From positions 5,828,001 through 5,892,000 of the forward strand of contig NZ_CP073318.1 of the NCBI RefSeq assembly GCF_018263855.1: a stretch of DNA of 64,000 nt, written 5' to 3'. The stretch is from Kutzneria sp. CA-103260. Lineage in GTDB: Bacteria; Actinomycetota; Actinomycetes; Mycobacteriales; Pseudonocardiaceae. The stretch's first letter is position 1. Every line of letters begins with the position of its first letter. Positions 43,800-50,234 of the stretch are shown one piece after another. The notes beneath the pieces were generated by a model that worked only from the letters and a program-made list of their open reading frames with translations, did no database searches and was not told the DNA's origin. The position numbers were made by a program, and so were the translations under genes.

Positions 43800-44964
43800 C
43801 CTCGCGACCAAGGTCGAGCAGTTCCTGGCCGAGCACCCCACCGCGGGCGCGGACCCGGTGCAGTGGCTGGGCGCCCGCTTCGACGCCGGCCTGGCCTGGG
43901 TGCACTTCCCGGTCGGCCTGGGCGGCCTGGGCGCGTCCCGCTCCGCCCAGCAGGCGGTGGACGAGGCGTTCCTGGCCGCGGACGCGCCGCAGCCCAATCC
44001 GGCCGCGCCGGTCATCGGCTACGGCATGGCCGCGCCGACCATCCTCAAGTTCGGCACCGACGAGCAGAAGCAGCGCTTCCTGCGCCCGCTATACACCGGC
44101 GAGGAGGTGTGGTGCCAGCTGTTCAGCGAGCCCGGCGCCGGCTCCGACCTCGCCACCCTGGCCACCCGCGCCGTCCGTGACGGCGACGAGTGGGTGGTGG
44201 ACGGCCAGAAGGTGTGGACGACCATGGGCCACGTGGCCCGCTGGGGCATCCTGGTCGCCCGCACCGACCCGTCGCTGCCCAAGCACCAGGGCCTGAGCTA
44301 CTTCCTGTGCGACATGACCGACCCGGGCGTGGACGTCCGGCCGCTGCGCCAGATCACCGGCGAGGCCGAGTTCAACGAGGTGTTCCTGTCCGGGGTGCGA
44401 GTCCCGGACGCGCACCGGCTGGGCGCGGTCGGCGAGGGCTGGAAGGTCGCCACCACCACGCTGATGAACGAGCGCGTCACCATCGGCGCGCACGCCGCCG
44501 AGCGCGAGGACGGCCTGATCGGCATCACCGCCAAGACCTGGCGCGAGCACCCCGAGCTGCGCACGCCCGGCCTGCACGACCGGCTGCTGCGGCTGTGGGT
44601 GGACGCCGAGGCGCTGCGGCTGACCGCGGAGCGCCTGCGCCAGGGCCTGGCCGCCGGCCAGCCCGGCCCGGAGGGCTCGGCCGCCAAGCTCACCTTCGCC
44701 ACGCTCAACCAGGCCATCACCGGTCTCGACGTGGAGCTGCACGGCGAGGACGGCCTGTCCTACCACGACTGGACGATGCGCCGGCCCACCGACGCCGACT
44801 GGGCCAGCCGCGACGCCGGCTTCCGCTACCTGCGGATGAAGGGCAACTCCATCGAGGGCGGCACCTCGGAGATCCTGCGCAACATCATCGCCGACCGGAT
44901 CCTCCAGCTGCCCAAGGAACCGCGTGGCGACGTCGACATCCCGTGGAAGGACCTGCCCCGATGA
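43792..44964 (+). CDS. Acyl-CoA dehydrogenase, subunit A-type
   Basis: A 390-residue flavoprotein with the ACAD layout. An N-terminal helical domain ends in GYGMAAPTILKFGTDEQKQ. The FAD/substrate sheet has CQLFSEPGAGSDLA and VVDGQKVWTTMGHVA, and the C-terminal FAD-binding run is GNSIEGGTSEILRNIIADRI. It starts at GTG 43792. The second ACAD gene follows with an ATGA overlap. Adjacent pairs of dissimilar ACADs in actinobacteria often form alpha2-beta2 enzymes for ring-containing or branched acyl-CoAs, such as steroid side chains. Confidence 0.9.
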   Translation: MTDLATKVEQFLAEHPTAGADPVQWLGARFDAGLAWVHFPVGLGGLGASRSAQQAVDEAFLAADAPQPNPAAPVIGYGMAAPTILKFGTDEQKQRFLRPLYTGEEVWCQLFSEPGAGSDLATLATRAVRDGDEWVVDGQKVWTTMGHVARWGILVARTDPSLPKHQGLSYFLCDMTDPGVDVRPLRQITGEAEFNEVFLSGVRVPDAHRLGAVGEGWKVATTTLMNERVTIGAHAAEREDGLIGITAKTWREHPELRTPGLHDRLLRLWVDAEALRLTAERLRQGLAAGQPGPEGSAAKLTFATLNQAITGLDVELHGEDGLSYHDWTMRRPTDADWASRDAGFRYLRMKGNSIEGGTSEILRNIIADRILQLPKEPRGDVDIPWKDLPR

Positions 44965-46052
44965 GCGACTTGCTGTACGGCGAGGTCGAGAACGATCTGC
45001 GGGCCTCGGTCCGCGACCTGCTCACCGACCGCTCGCCCTGGACGTCGGTGCTGGCCCGGGTGGAGACCGACAAGCCCTACGACCTGGAGCTGTGGCGGAC
45101 CCTCGCGGCCGAGATGGGCCTGGCCGGCCTGCTCGTGCCCGAGGACCTTGGCGGCGCCGGCGCGTCGGCCCGTGAGGTCGCGGTGGTGCTGGAGGAGCTG
45201 GGCCGCGCGGTGACGCCGACCCCGTTCCTGGGCAGCGCCGTGCTGGCCACCAGCGCGCTGCTGGCCGCCGGCGACACCGAGACCGTGGCGGAACTGGCTG
45301 CCGGGCAACGGATCGGCGCGCTGGCGGTGCCGCTGACCACCGCGCCGCAGGCCGCTTTCCCTGAGCTGGTACGGGTTGTGGACGGCAAGCTGACCGGCCG
45401 CGTCGGCAGCGTCGTGGACCTCGAGGTCGCGGATGTCGTTGTGGTGCCGGCGATCGGCGCCGACGGGCCGGAGCTGCACGTGGTGCAGACGGCGTCGGCG
45501 GGCGTCACCGTCACGCCGATCACGCCGCTGGACCTCACCCGTCGCATCGCGGCGCTGGAGCTCGACGGCGCCGAGTCCCGAAAGCTCACCGGGGACGCCG
45601 TCGCCGCGTTGCGGACGGCGCTGACCGCCGGCGCCGGTCTGCTGGCCGCCGAGCAACTTGGCGTCGCTCAGTGGTGCCTGGACACGACCGCCGAGTACGT
45701 CAGCACCCGGCACCAGTTCGGCCGGCCCATCGGCTCGTTCCAGGCGCTGCGGCACCGGCTGGCCGACCTGTGGGCGTCGGTGTCCTCCGCGGTCGCCGTC
45801 TCCCGAGCCGCGGCCGACGCGCTGGCCACCGGGTCCGATGTGGACATCGCCGTCGCGGTGGCGGCCTCGTTCTGCTCGGAGCTGGCCGTGCACGCCGCCG
45901 AGGAGGCGCTTCAGCTGCACGGCGGCATCGGCATGACGTGGGAGCACCCGGTGCACCTGTACCTGGGCCGGGCCAAGAGCTCCGAGCTGGCTCTGGGCAC
46001 TCCGGAGAAGCACCGCGACGCGCTGGCCGCGTTCGTCAACCTGCCGGCCTGA
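44961..46052 (+). CDS. Acyl-CoA dehydrogenase, subunit B-type
   Basis: A 363-residue partner of the preceding ACAD. It has MGLAGLLVPEDLGGAG, a degenerate middle sheet without the usual SEPxAGSD, and a C-terminal STRHQFGRPIGSFQALRHRL and LHGGIGMTWEHPVHLY. The weak middle region suggests a structural or FAD-sharing subunit in a heteromeric enzyme. It is cotranscribed with the SDR, ACAD and MaoC genes. Confidence 0.88.
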   Translation: MSDLLYGEVENDLRASVRDLLTDRSPWTSVLARVETDKPYDLELWRTLAAEMGLAGLLVPEDLGGAGASAREVAVVLEELGRAVTPTPFLGSAVLATSALLAAGDTETVAELAAGQRIGALAVPLTTAPQAAFPELVRVVDGKLTGRVGSVVDLEVADVVVVPAIGADGPELHVVQTASAGVTVTPITPLDLTRRIAALELDGAESRKLTGDAVAALRTALTAGAGLLAAEQLGVAQWCLDTTAEYVSTRHQFGRPIGSFQALRHRLADLWASVSSAVAVSRAAADALATGSDVDIAVAVAASFCSELAVHAAEEALQLHGGIGMTWEHPVHLYLGRAKSSELALGTPEKHRDALAAFVNLPA

Positions 46053-46066
46053 CAAGGAGTTCACTG

Positions 46067-46519
46067 ATGCGCGTGTTCGCCGATCTGGACGAGGTGAAGG
46101 CCGCCAAGGGCGAGCAGCTCGGCTCCAGCGACTGGCACCTGGTGACGCAGGAACAGGTCAACCTGTTCGCCGACGCCACCGAGGACCACCAGTGGATCCA
46201 CGTGGATCTGGAGAAGGCGGCCAAGGGTCCGTTCGGCGGTCCGGTGGCCCACGGCTACCTGACGCTGAGCATGCTGGCCAAGTTCTCCGGGCAGCTGTGG
46301 CAGGTGAACGGCCTGTCGATGGCCGTCAACTACGGGCTGAACAAAGTTCGCTTCCCGCAACCAGTTCGGGTGGGCAAGCGGATCCGGGCCCACGGCCAGC
46401 TGGCCGACTTCGCCGAGAACAAGATGGGCCTGCAGGTGACGGTTCTGATCACCGTCGAGATCGAGGGCGAGGACAAGCCCGGCTGCGTGGCCGAGTCCCT
46501 CGCCCTGTTGGTGCCCTGA
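46067..46519 (+). CDS. MaoC-like (R)-enoyl-CoA hydratase
   Basis: A 150-residue hot-dog-fold hydratase. The hydratase motif is clear: FADATEDHQWIHVD supplies the catalytic Asp and His, and GGPVAHGYLTLSML follows. AAGGAG precedes the ATG at 46067. It hydrates the double bond introduced by the two-gene ACAD. It is the last gene of the operon, followed by a strong hairpin. Confidence 0.9.
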   Translation: MRVFADLDEVKAAKGEQLGSSDWHLVTQEQVNLFADATEDHQWIHVDLEKAAKGPFGGPVAHGYLTLSMLAKFSGQLWQVNGLSMAVNYGLNKVRFPQPVRVGKRIRAHGQLADFAENKMGLQVTVLITVEIEGEDKPGCVAESLALLVP

Positions 46520-46577
46520 CCAGCTAGGTCACGGATCGGCAACTCCGCCAGCGGCCCGAGTGGGCAGCTGGGACAGT

Positions 46578-46610
46578 GCTCCGACGGCGGGACCCGCCCG
46601 CCGTCGGAGC
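46578..46610 (+). terminator. Hairpin terminator after the beta-oxidation operon
   Basis: A perfect 14-bp stem (GCTCCGACGGCGGG at 46578-46591, complement at 46597-46610) with a 5-base loop lies between the MaoC gene and the next start. It ends only 13 bp before that start, so it may also shape the leader of the following gene. Confidence 0.7.
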
Positions 46611-46623
46611 ACCGGAGACAGCA

Positions 46624-47019
46624 GTGAACTACGACCAGACGGCGTCCAGCGGCCTCAGCCCCGCCGTCGCCATCATCTTCGGCGTCATCTACGTCGCCTT
46701 CATCGTGTTCGAGATCGCGGCGTACTGGAAGGTCTTCGCCAAGGCCGGCCGTCCCGGCTGGGGCGCGATCATCCCGTTCTACAACATCTATCTGATGATC
46801 AAGGTCGCGGGCCGGCCCGGCTGGTGGCTGATCCTGTACATCATCCCGATCGTCAACTTCGTCATCCACCTGATCGTCTCGCTGGACATCGCCCGCAACT
46901 TCGGCAAGGGCAGCGGGTTCGGCGTGCTCGGCCTGTGGCTGTTCAGCTTCATCGGCTTCCCGATCCTGGGCTTCGGCTCGGCCCAGTACCAGGGTCCGCG
47001 GCCGGCCCAGCAGTACTGA
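46624..47019 (+). CDS. Small multipass membrane protein, DUF5684-like
   Basis: A 131-residue protein with about three to four hydrophobic helices. The run FEIAAYWKVFAKAGRPGWGA, then IIPFYNIYLMIKVAGRPGWW, is the signature of the DUF5684 family. The tail is short and proline-rich. GGAGA precedes the GTG at 46624. The function of the family is unknown. The hairpin just upstream separates it from the MaoC operon. Confidence 0.82.
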   Translation: MNYDQTASSGLSPAVAIIFGVIYVAFIVFEIAAYWKVFAKAGRPGWGAIIPFYNIYLMIKVAGRPGWWLILYIIPIVNFVIHLIVSLDIARNFGKGSGFGVLGLWLFSFIGFPILGFGSAQYQGPRPAQQY

Positions 47020-47060
47020 CGACCCTCGGTCATCGCCCGTTTCCTTTGTAGGATCGGGCG

Positions 47061-47858
47061 ATGACCGATGTCGTGCTGGCGGAGAACACCGACGGGGTGC
47101 TGCTGCTCACCCTGAACCGGCCGGACAAGCTGAACGCGTGGACCCCCGCGATGGAGGAGCAGTTCTTCGGCGCGCTGGCCACCGCCGACGAGGATCCCTC
47201 GGTGCGGGTGATCGTGGTGACCGGCGCCGGGCGCGGCTTCTGCGCCGGGGCCGACCTGACCGCGCTGGGCGCGGTGGACCCGTCGGCGATCACCGAGGCC
47301 GACATCCACCCCAGCGGCAAGCCCATCAGCTACGCGCTGTCGCTGCGCAAGCCGGTGATCGCCGCGATCAACGGCGCGACCGCCGGCATCGGCCTGGTGA
47401 TCGCCCTGTACTGCGACGTGCGGTTCGCCGCCGACGACGCCAAGTTCACCACCGCGTTCTCCCGCCGCGGCCTGATCGCCGAGCACGGCATCGCCTGGCA
47501 GCTGCCCCGGGTGGTCGGCGTCAGCCGGGCCATGGATCTGTTGCTGTCCAGCCGAATCCTGCTCGGCGAGGAGGCCGGCCGGATCGGCCTCGTGGACCAC
47601 GTGCGGCCGGTGGACGAGGTGTTGCCGGCCGCACTGGCCTACGCCCGGGAGCTGGCCGAGAACTGCTCCCCGCAGTCCATGGCGATCATCAAGCGGCAGG
47701 TGTACCAGGCGCTGGAGTCCGAACTGGACCCGGCGCGGCGGGAGGCCGTCGCGCTGATGCTCGCCTCGTTCGCCCAGGACGACTTCCGCGAGGGCGTGCT
47801 GAGTCACCTGGAGAAGCGGCCGCCGAAGTTCGCGCCGCTTGACCCTGACACGGTGTGA
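47061..47858 (+). CDS. Enoyl-CoA hydratase/isomerase family protein
   Basis: A 265-residue crotonase. NRPDKLNAWTPAM, GAGRGFCAGADL and AAINGATAGIGLVIALYCD supply the CoA-binding and oxyanion-hole motifs. FSRRGLIAEHGIAWQLPRVVG contains an EHG motif in place of the second Glu of classic hydratases, seen in several actinobacterial EchA paralogues. It lies 22 bp before the MerR gene. The substrate is unknown. Confidence 0.88.
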   Translation: MTDVVLAENTDGVLLLTLNRPDKLNAWTPAMEEQFFGALATADEDPSVRVIVVTGAGRGFCAGADLTALGAVDPSAITEADIHPSGKPISYALSLRKPVIAAINGATAGIGLVIALYCDVRFAADDAKFTTAFSRRGLIAEHGIAWQLPRVVGVSRAMDLLLSSRILLGEEAGRIGLVDHVRPVDEVLPAALAYARELAENCSPQSMAIIKRQVYQALESELDPARREAVALMLASFAQDDFREGVLSHLEKRPPKFAPLDPDTV

Positions 47859-47879
47859 GCCCGTAGACCTGACGGCATC

Positions 47880-48701
47880 ATGTTCAGCATCGGAGACTTC
47901 GCCCGGCTGGGGCTCGTGTCGGTCCGCATGTTGCGGCACTACGACGGCATCGGGCTGCTGCCGCCCGCCCACGTCGACGACGCCACCGGCTACCGCCGCT
48001 ACGCCGCCGACCAGCTGCCCCGGCTCAACCGGATCGTCGCGCTGTCCAAGCTCGGCTTCACCCTCAAGCAGGTGGCCGAGATGCTCGACGACGCCGTCAA
48101 CGCCGAGCAGTTGCAGGGCATGCTGCGGCTGCGCCGCGCCGAGCTGGCGGCCCAGGTGGCCGCCGACAGCGCCCGGCTGGCCCAGGTCGAGTTCCGTCTC
48201 CGCAGCATCGAGAGGGAGGGCAAGATGCCGTCGATCGACATCGCGCTCAAGGAGGTGCCGCCGGTTCGGGTGGCCGAGCTGACCGGCCTGGCCGCCAGCT
48301 ACGGGCCGGAGGACATCGGGCCGGTGATCCAGCCGCTGTACGCCCGTGTGGAGGCCGAACTGGCCCGGTCCGGACTGACTGTCTCGGGGCCGGGCATCGC
48401 GTACTACGAGGACGTCGCGGACGGTGTGCTGGTGCATGCCGCGATCACGGTGTCCGGCGAGATCACCAATGATGTGGAGCTGAAGCTGGTGGACCTGCCG
48501 GGCGTGGAGCTGGCCGCCACCACCGTGTACCACGGTCCGATGTCGGAGTGCGGTCCCGTCTACGACCAGATGGCGCACTGGCTGGCCGAGAACGGCTACC
48601 AGAGCTCGCTGTACGCCCGCGAGGTGTACCTGCACTGCCCGCCGGGTGTCGACCAGCAGGGGTGGATCACCGAGTTCCAGATCCCGGTGGCCCGGAACTG
48701 A
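47880..48701 (+). CDS. MerR-family regulator with GyrI-like effector domain
   Basis: A 273-residue regulator. The winged helix at 1-70 has FSIGDFARLGLVSVRMLRHY and ATGYRRYAADQLPRL; a dimerisation coiled coil covers about 80-115. The C-terminal GyrI/BmrR-like domain (150-273) includes VYHGPMSECGPVYDQMAHWL and EVYLHCPPG. The layout is that of BmrR-type multidrug-responsive activators. A strong terminator follows. Its target is probably its own promoter or the crotonase gene upstream. Confidence 0.9.
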   Translation: MFSIGDFARLGLVSVRMLRHYDGIGLLPPAHVDDATGYRRYAADQLPRLNRIVALSKLGFTLKQVAEMLDDAVNAEQLQGMLRLRRAELAAQVAADSARLAQVEFRLRSIEREGKMPSIDIALKEVPPVRVAELTGLAASYGPEDIGPVIQPLYARVEAELARSGLTVSGPGIAYYEDVADGVLVHAAITVSGEITNDVELKLVDLPGVELAATTVYHGPMSECGPVYDQMAHWLAENGYQSSLYAREVYLHCPPGVDQQGWITEFQIPVARN

Positions 48702-48705
48702 AGGG

Positions 48706-48748
48706 GTGGCTGGTCGTGGCCCGCCGCCACGTGACCACGACCAGCCAC
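48706..48748 (+). terminator. Strong hairpin terminator
   Basis: A perfect 14-bp stem (GTGGCTGGTCGTGG at 48706-48719, complement at 48735-48748) begins 5 bp after the MerR stop codon. It has a 15-base loop and no long T run. Confidence 0.75.
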
Positions 48749-48793
48749 TGAACAGAGTGTGTCCGGATCGGCACAAAGCGGCAATGCTCCAGA

Positions 48794-48807
48794 TGGAAGC
48801 GCTCTCA
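48794..48807. promoter_or_regulatory. CebR/LacI-box-like motif with no gene behind it
   Basis: TGGAAGCGCTCTCA matches 12 of 14 positions of the palindrome TGGGAGCGCTCCCA bound by CebR-type LacI regulators. No sugar gene starts here; the next gene ends toward it. It may be a relic of a lost gene, next to a truncated REP copy. Confidence 0.35.
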
Positions 48808-48864
48808 CCAACCGGTTTAGACCAACTGGCGGACGACATAATTCACGTCATGTACTAACACTCC

Positions 48865-48880
48865 CGCGAGTCCCGCTCTC
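48865..48880. repeat. Dispersed palindromic repeat, copy 2 (one arm only)
   Basis: CGCGAGTCCCGCTCTC followed by AGGCA is identical to the left arm of copies 1 and 3. No matching right arm is found downstream, so this copy is truncated. It sits after the stop of the secreted-protein gene, like the full copies at gene ends. Confidence 0.7.
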
Positions 48881-48914
48881 AGGCAAGCGAAATGCGGGTT
48901 TCCGACCGGGACAG

Positions 48915-49469
48915 CTACTGGGCGGCGACCTCGTTCCAGGTCAGCTCCCGCTGGTAGCCGTGCCGCCAGCCGCGGGCGTGCACCGGGTCCGTGCGCGGGT
49001 AGTCGCCGTCGGTGGCCTTGGCGTCGACGTTCTGCCCGCTGTCGTAGAAGCACTGCAGCGCCCGGTAGCCCCAGTCCTCCACACCGCCCCAGGAGAACTG
49101 CTGCGCGTTGGACCCCAGCGGGGAGGTGCCGGGCTGCTCCATCAGGATCGGGCCCACGTCACCCCCGGTGCAGGCCATCACCTCCGCCTTGCCCAGGTTG
49201 AACAGGGTGAACTGGCCGTCCGGGCCGAGCTGCATCCACGAGCAGTACGGGTTGCCGATCGCGGTGCCCTGGGACTGCACCCAGACCGAGTCGTTGGACG
49301 GGCTGGCACACAGCACGGAACCCGGGAAGCCGCCGTTCTGGAGCATCACCGCGCCGGGCGGCGCGGCCGGCGCGGCCGATGCGGTGGCCGCGGACACGCC
49401 GGCAAGGCAGGCCGCAGCGGCGAGAACGGTCAGCAGACGGCGACGAGACGCCCAGTTGGTTCCCAACAT
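48915..49469 (-). CDS. Secreted protein of unknown function
   Basis: A 184-residue exported protein. The N-terminus MLGTNWASRRRLLTVLAAAA looks like a Tat or Sec signal, cut near SAA at about 33. The mature part contains four cysteines and many Trp and Gly residues (NPYCSWMQLGPDGQF, NLGKAEVMACTGGD), consistent with a small disulphide-linked beta domain. No family is recognised. Its promoter carries the 16-bp inverted repeat at 49511-49564 and faces the PadR gene, so PadR control is likely. It could be a small extracellular effector or binding protein. Confidence 0.75.
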   Translation of the reverse strand: MLGTNWASRRRLLTVLAAAACLAGVSAATASAAPAAPPGAVMLQNGGFPGSVLCASPSNDSVWVQSQGTAIGNPYCSWMQLGPDGQFTLFNLGKAEVMACTGGDVGPILMEQPGTSPLGSNAQQFSWGGVEDWGYRALQCFYDSGQNVDAKATDGDYPRTDPVHARGWRHGYQRELTWNEVAAQ

Positions 49470-49510
49470 GTCGACGGAACTCCTTTACACTGCACGGAAA
49501 AGCTGACAGT

Positions 49511-49564
49511 CCGAACTTAGACGGTCTGGATTGGAACCGTCTAGATATGACCGTCTAAGTTCGG
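49511..49564. promoter_or_regulatory. PadR operator region: perfect 16-bp inverted repeat
   Basis: CCGAACTTAGACGGTC (49511-49526) and its exact complement (49549-49564) flank a further CCGTCTA copy, so the motif occurs at least three times. It lies between the divergent secreted-protein and PadR genes, where a dimeric PadR protein would bind and shut both. Confidence 0.75.
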
Positions 49565-49616
49565 ACGGTCGGCGGCAGGACATTGCTCCGACAACCGGTC
49601 AGCAGTGGAAGGTAAG

Positions 49617-50150
49617 ATGCGACGCATGAGCCTGCGGCATGCACTGATCGGACTACTGCGCGAGCGGCCGGCCAGCGGCTACGACCTGATGCAGGTGTTC
49701 GACAAGTCCCTGCACCAGGTCTGGCCGGCGACCAAGAGCCAGGTGTACGCCGAACTGGCCAAGCTGGACGAGGCCGGGCTGATCACCGTCACCGCCGAGG
49801 GGCCGCGCGGCCGCCGGGAGTACGCGCCGACCGAGGCGGGGCTGGCCGAGCTGCGCCACTGGATGCTGGAGACCACGCCCGACGAGACCCAGCGCAGCGA
49901 GACCCTGCTGCGGGTCTTCCTGCTCGGCGCCCTGGACCGCGCGCAGGCCAAGGACTTCATGCTGGCGATCCGGGAGCGCACGCTGGCCGACCTGGCCCGG
50001 CTGGACGCCCTCACCGAGAGCATCGACTGGGACTGGCGGGCGGACGACGACCTGCTCCGCTACGGCGCCATCGTGATGGAGTGGGGCCGCCGCATGATGG
50101 AGATGACCCGCGACTGGTCCGAGTGGGCCGCCACCCGCATCCCCGACTGA
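49617..50150 (+). CDS. PadR-family transcriptional regulator
   Basis: A 177-residue regulator. The winged helix is at 1-85: MSLRHALIGLLRERPASGYD, YAELAKLDEAGLITV and GRREYAPTEAGLAELRHW are standard PadR motifs. A helical dimerisation tail of the longer (Vir-type) PadR class follows. The ATG at 49617 has GGAAGG upstream; GTG 49605 and ATG 49626 are alternatives. It probably represses itself and the facing secreted-protein gene through the repeat at 49511-49564. Confidence 0.92.
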   Translation: MRRMSLRHALIGLLRERPASGYDLMQVFDKSLHQVWPATKSQVYAELAKLDEAGLITVTAEGPRGRREYAPTEAGLAELRHWMLETTPDETQRSETLLRVFLLGALDRAQAKDFMLAIRERTLADLARLDALTESIDWDWRADDDLLRYGAIVMEWGRRMMEMTRDWSEWAATRIPD

Positions 50151-50153
50151 AAC

Positions 50154-50229
50154 CGCGAGTCCCGCTCTCAGGCAATCATGTGTCGAGTTCCGGAACTCGA
50201 CACTCGGTTGCCCGAGAGCGGGACTCGCG
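50154..50229. repeat. Dispersed palindromic repeat, copy 3 (complete, with palindromic core)
   Basis: The outer 16-bp arms are at 50154-50169 and 50214-50229, identical to copy 1. The core at 50180-50203 (GTGTCGAGTTCC and its complement) is a 24-bp perfect palindrome, so the whole element can fold into one long hairpin. It lies between the convergent PadR and alpha-galactosidase genes. Confidence 0.85.
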
Positions 50230-50234
50230 AGGGG

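Noticed and set aside
43038..46519. SDR and MaoC genes as the missing KR/DH of the biosynthetic cluster
   Set aside because: They are cotranscribed with two acyl-CoA dehydrogenases 18 kb away, which fits beta-oxidation better; mentioned only as a remote possibility.
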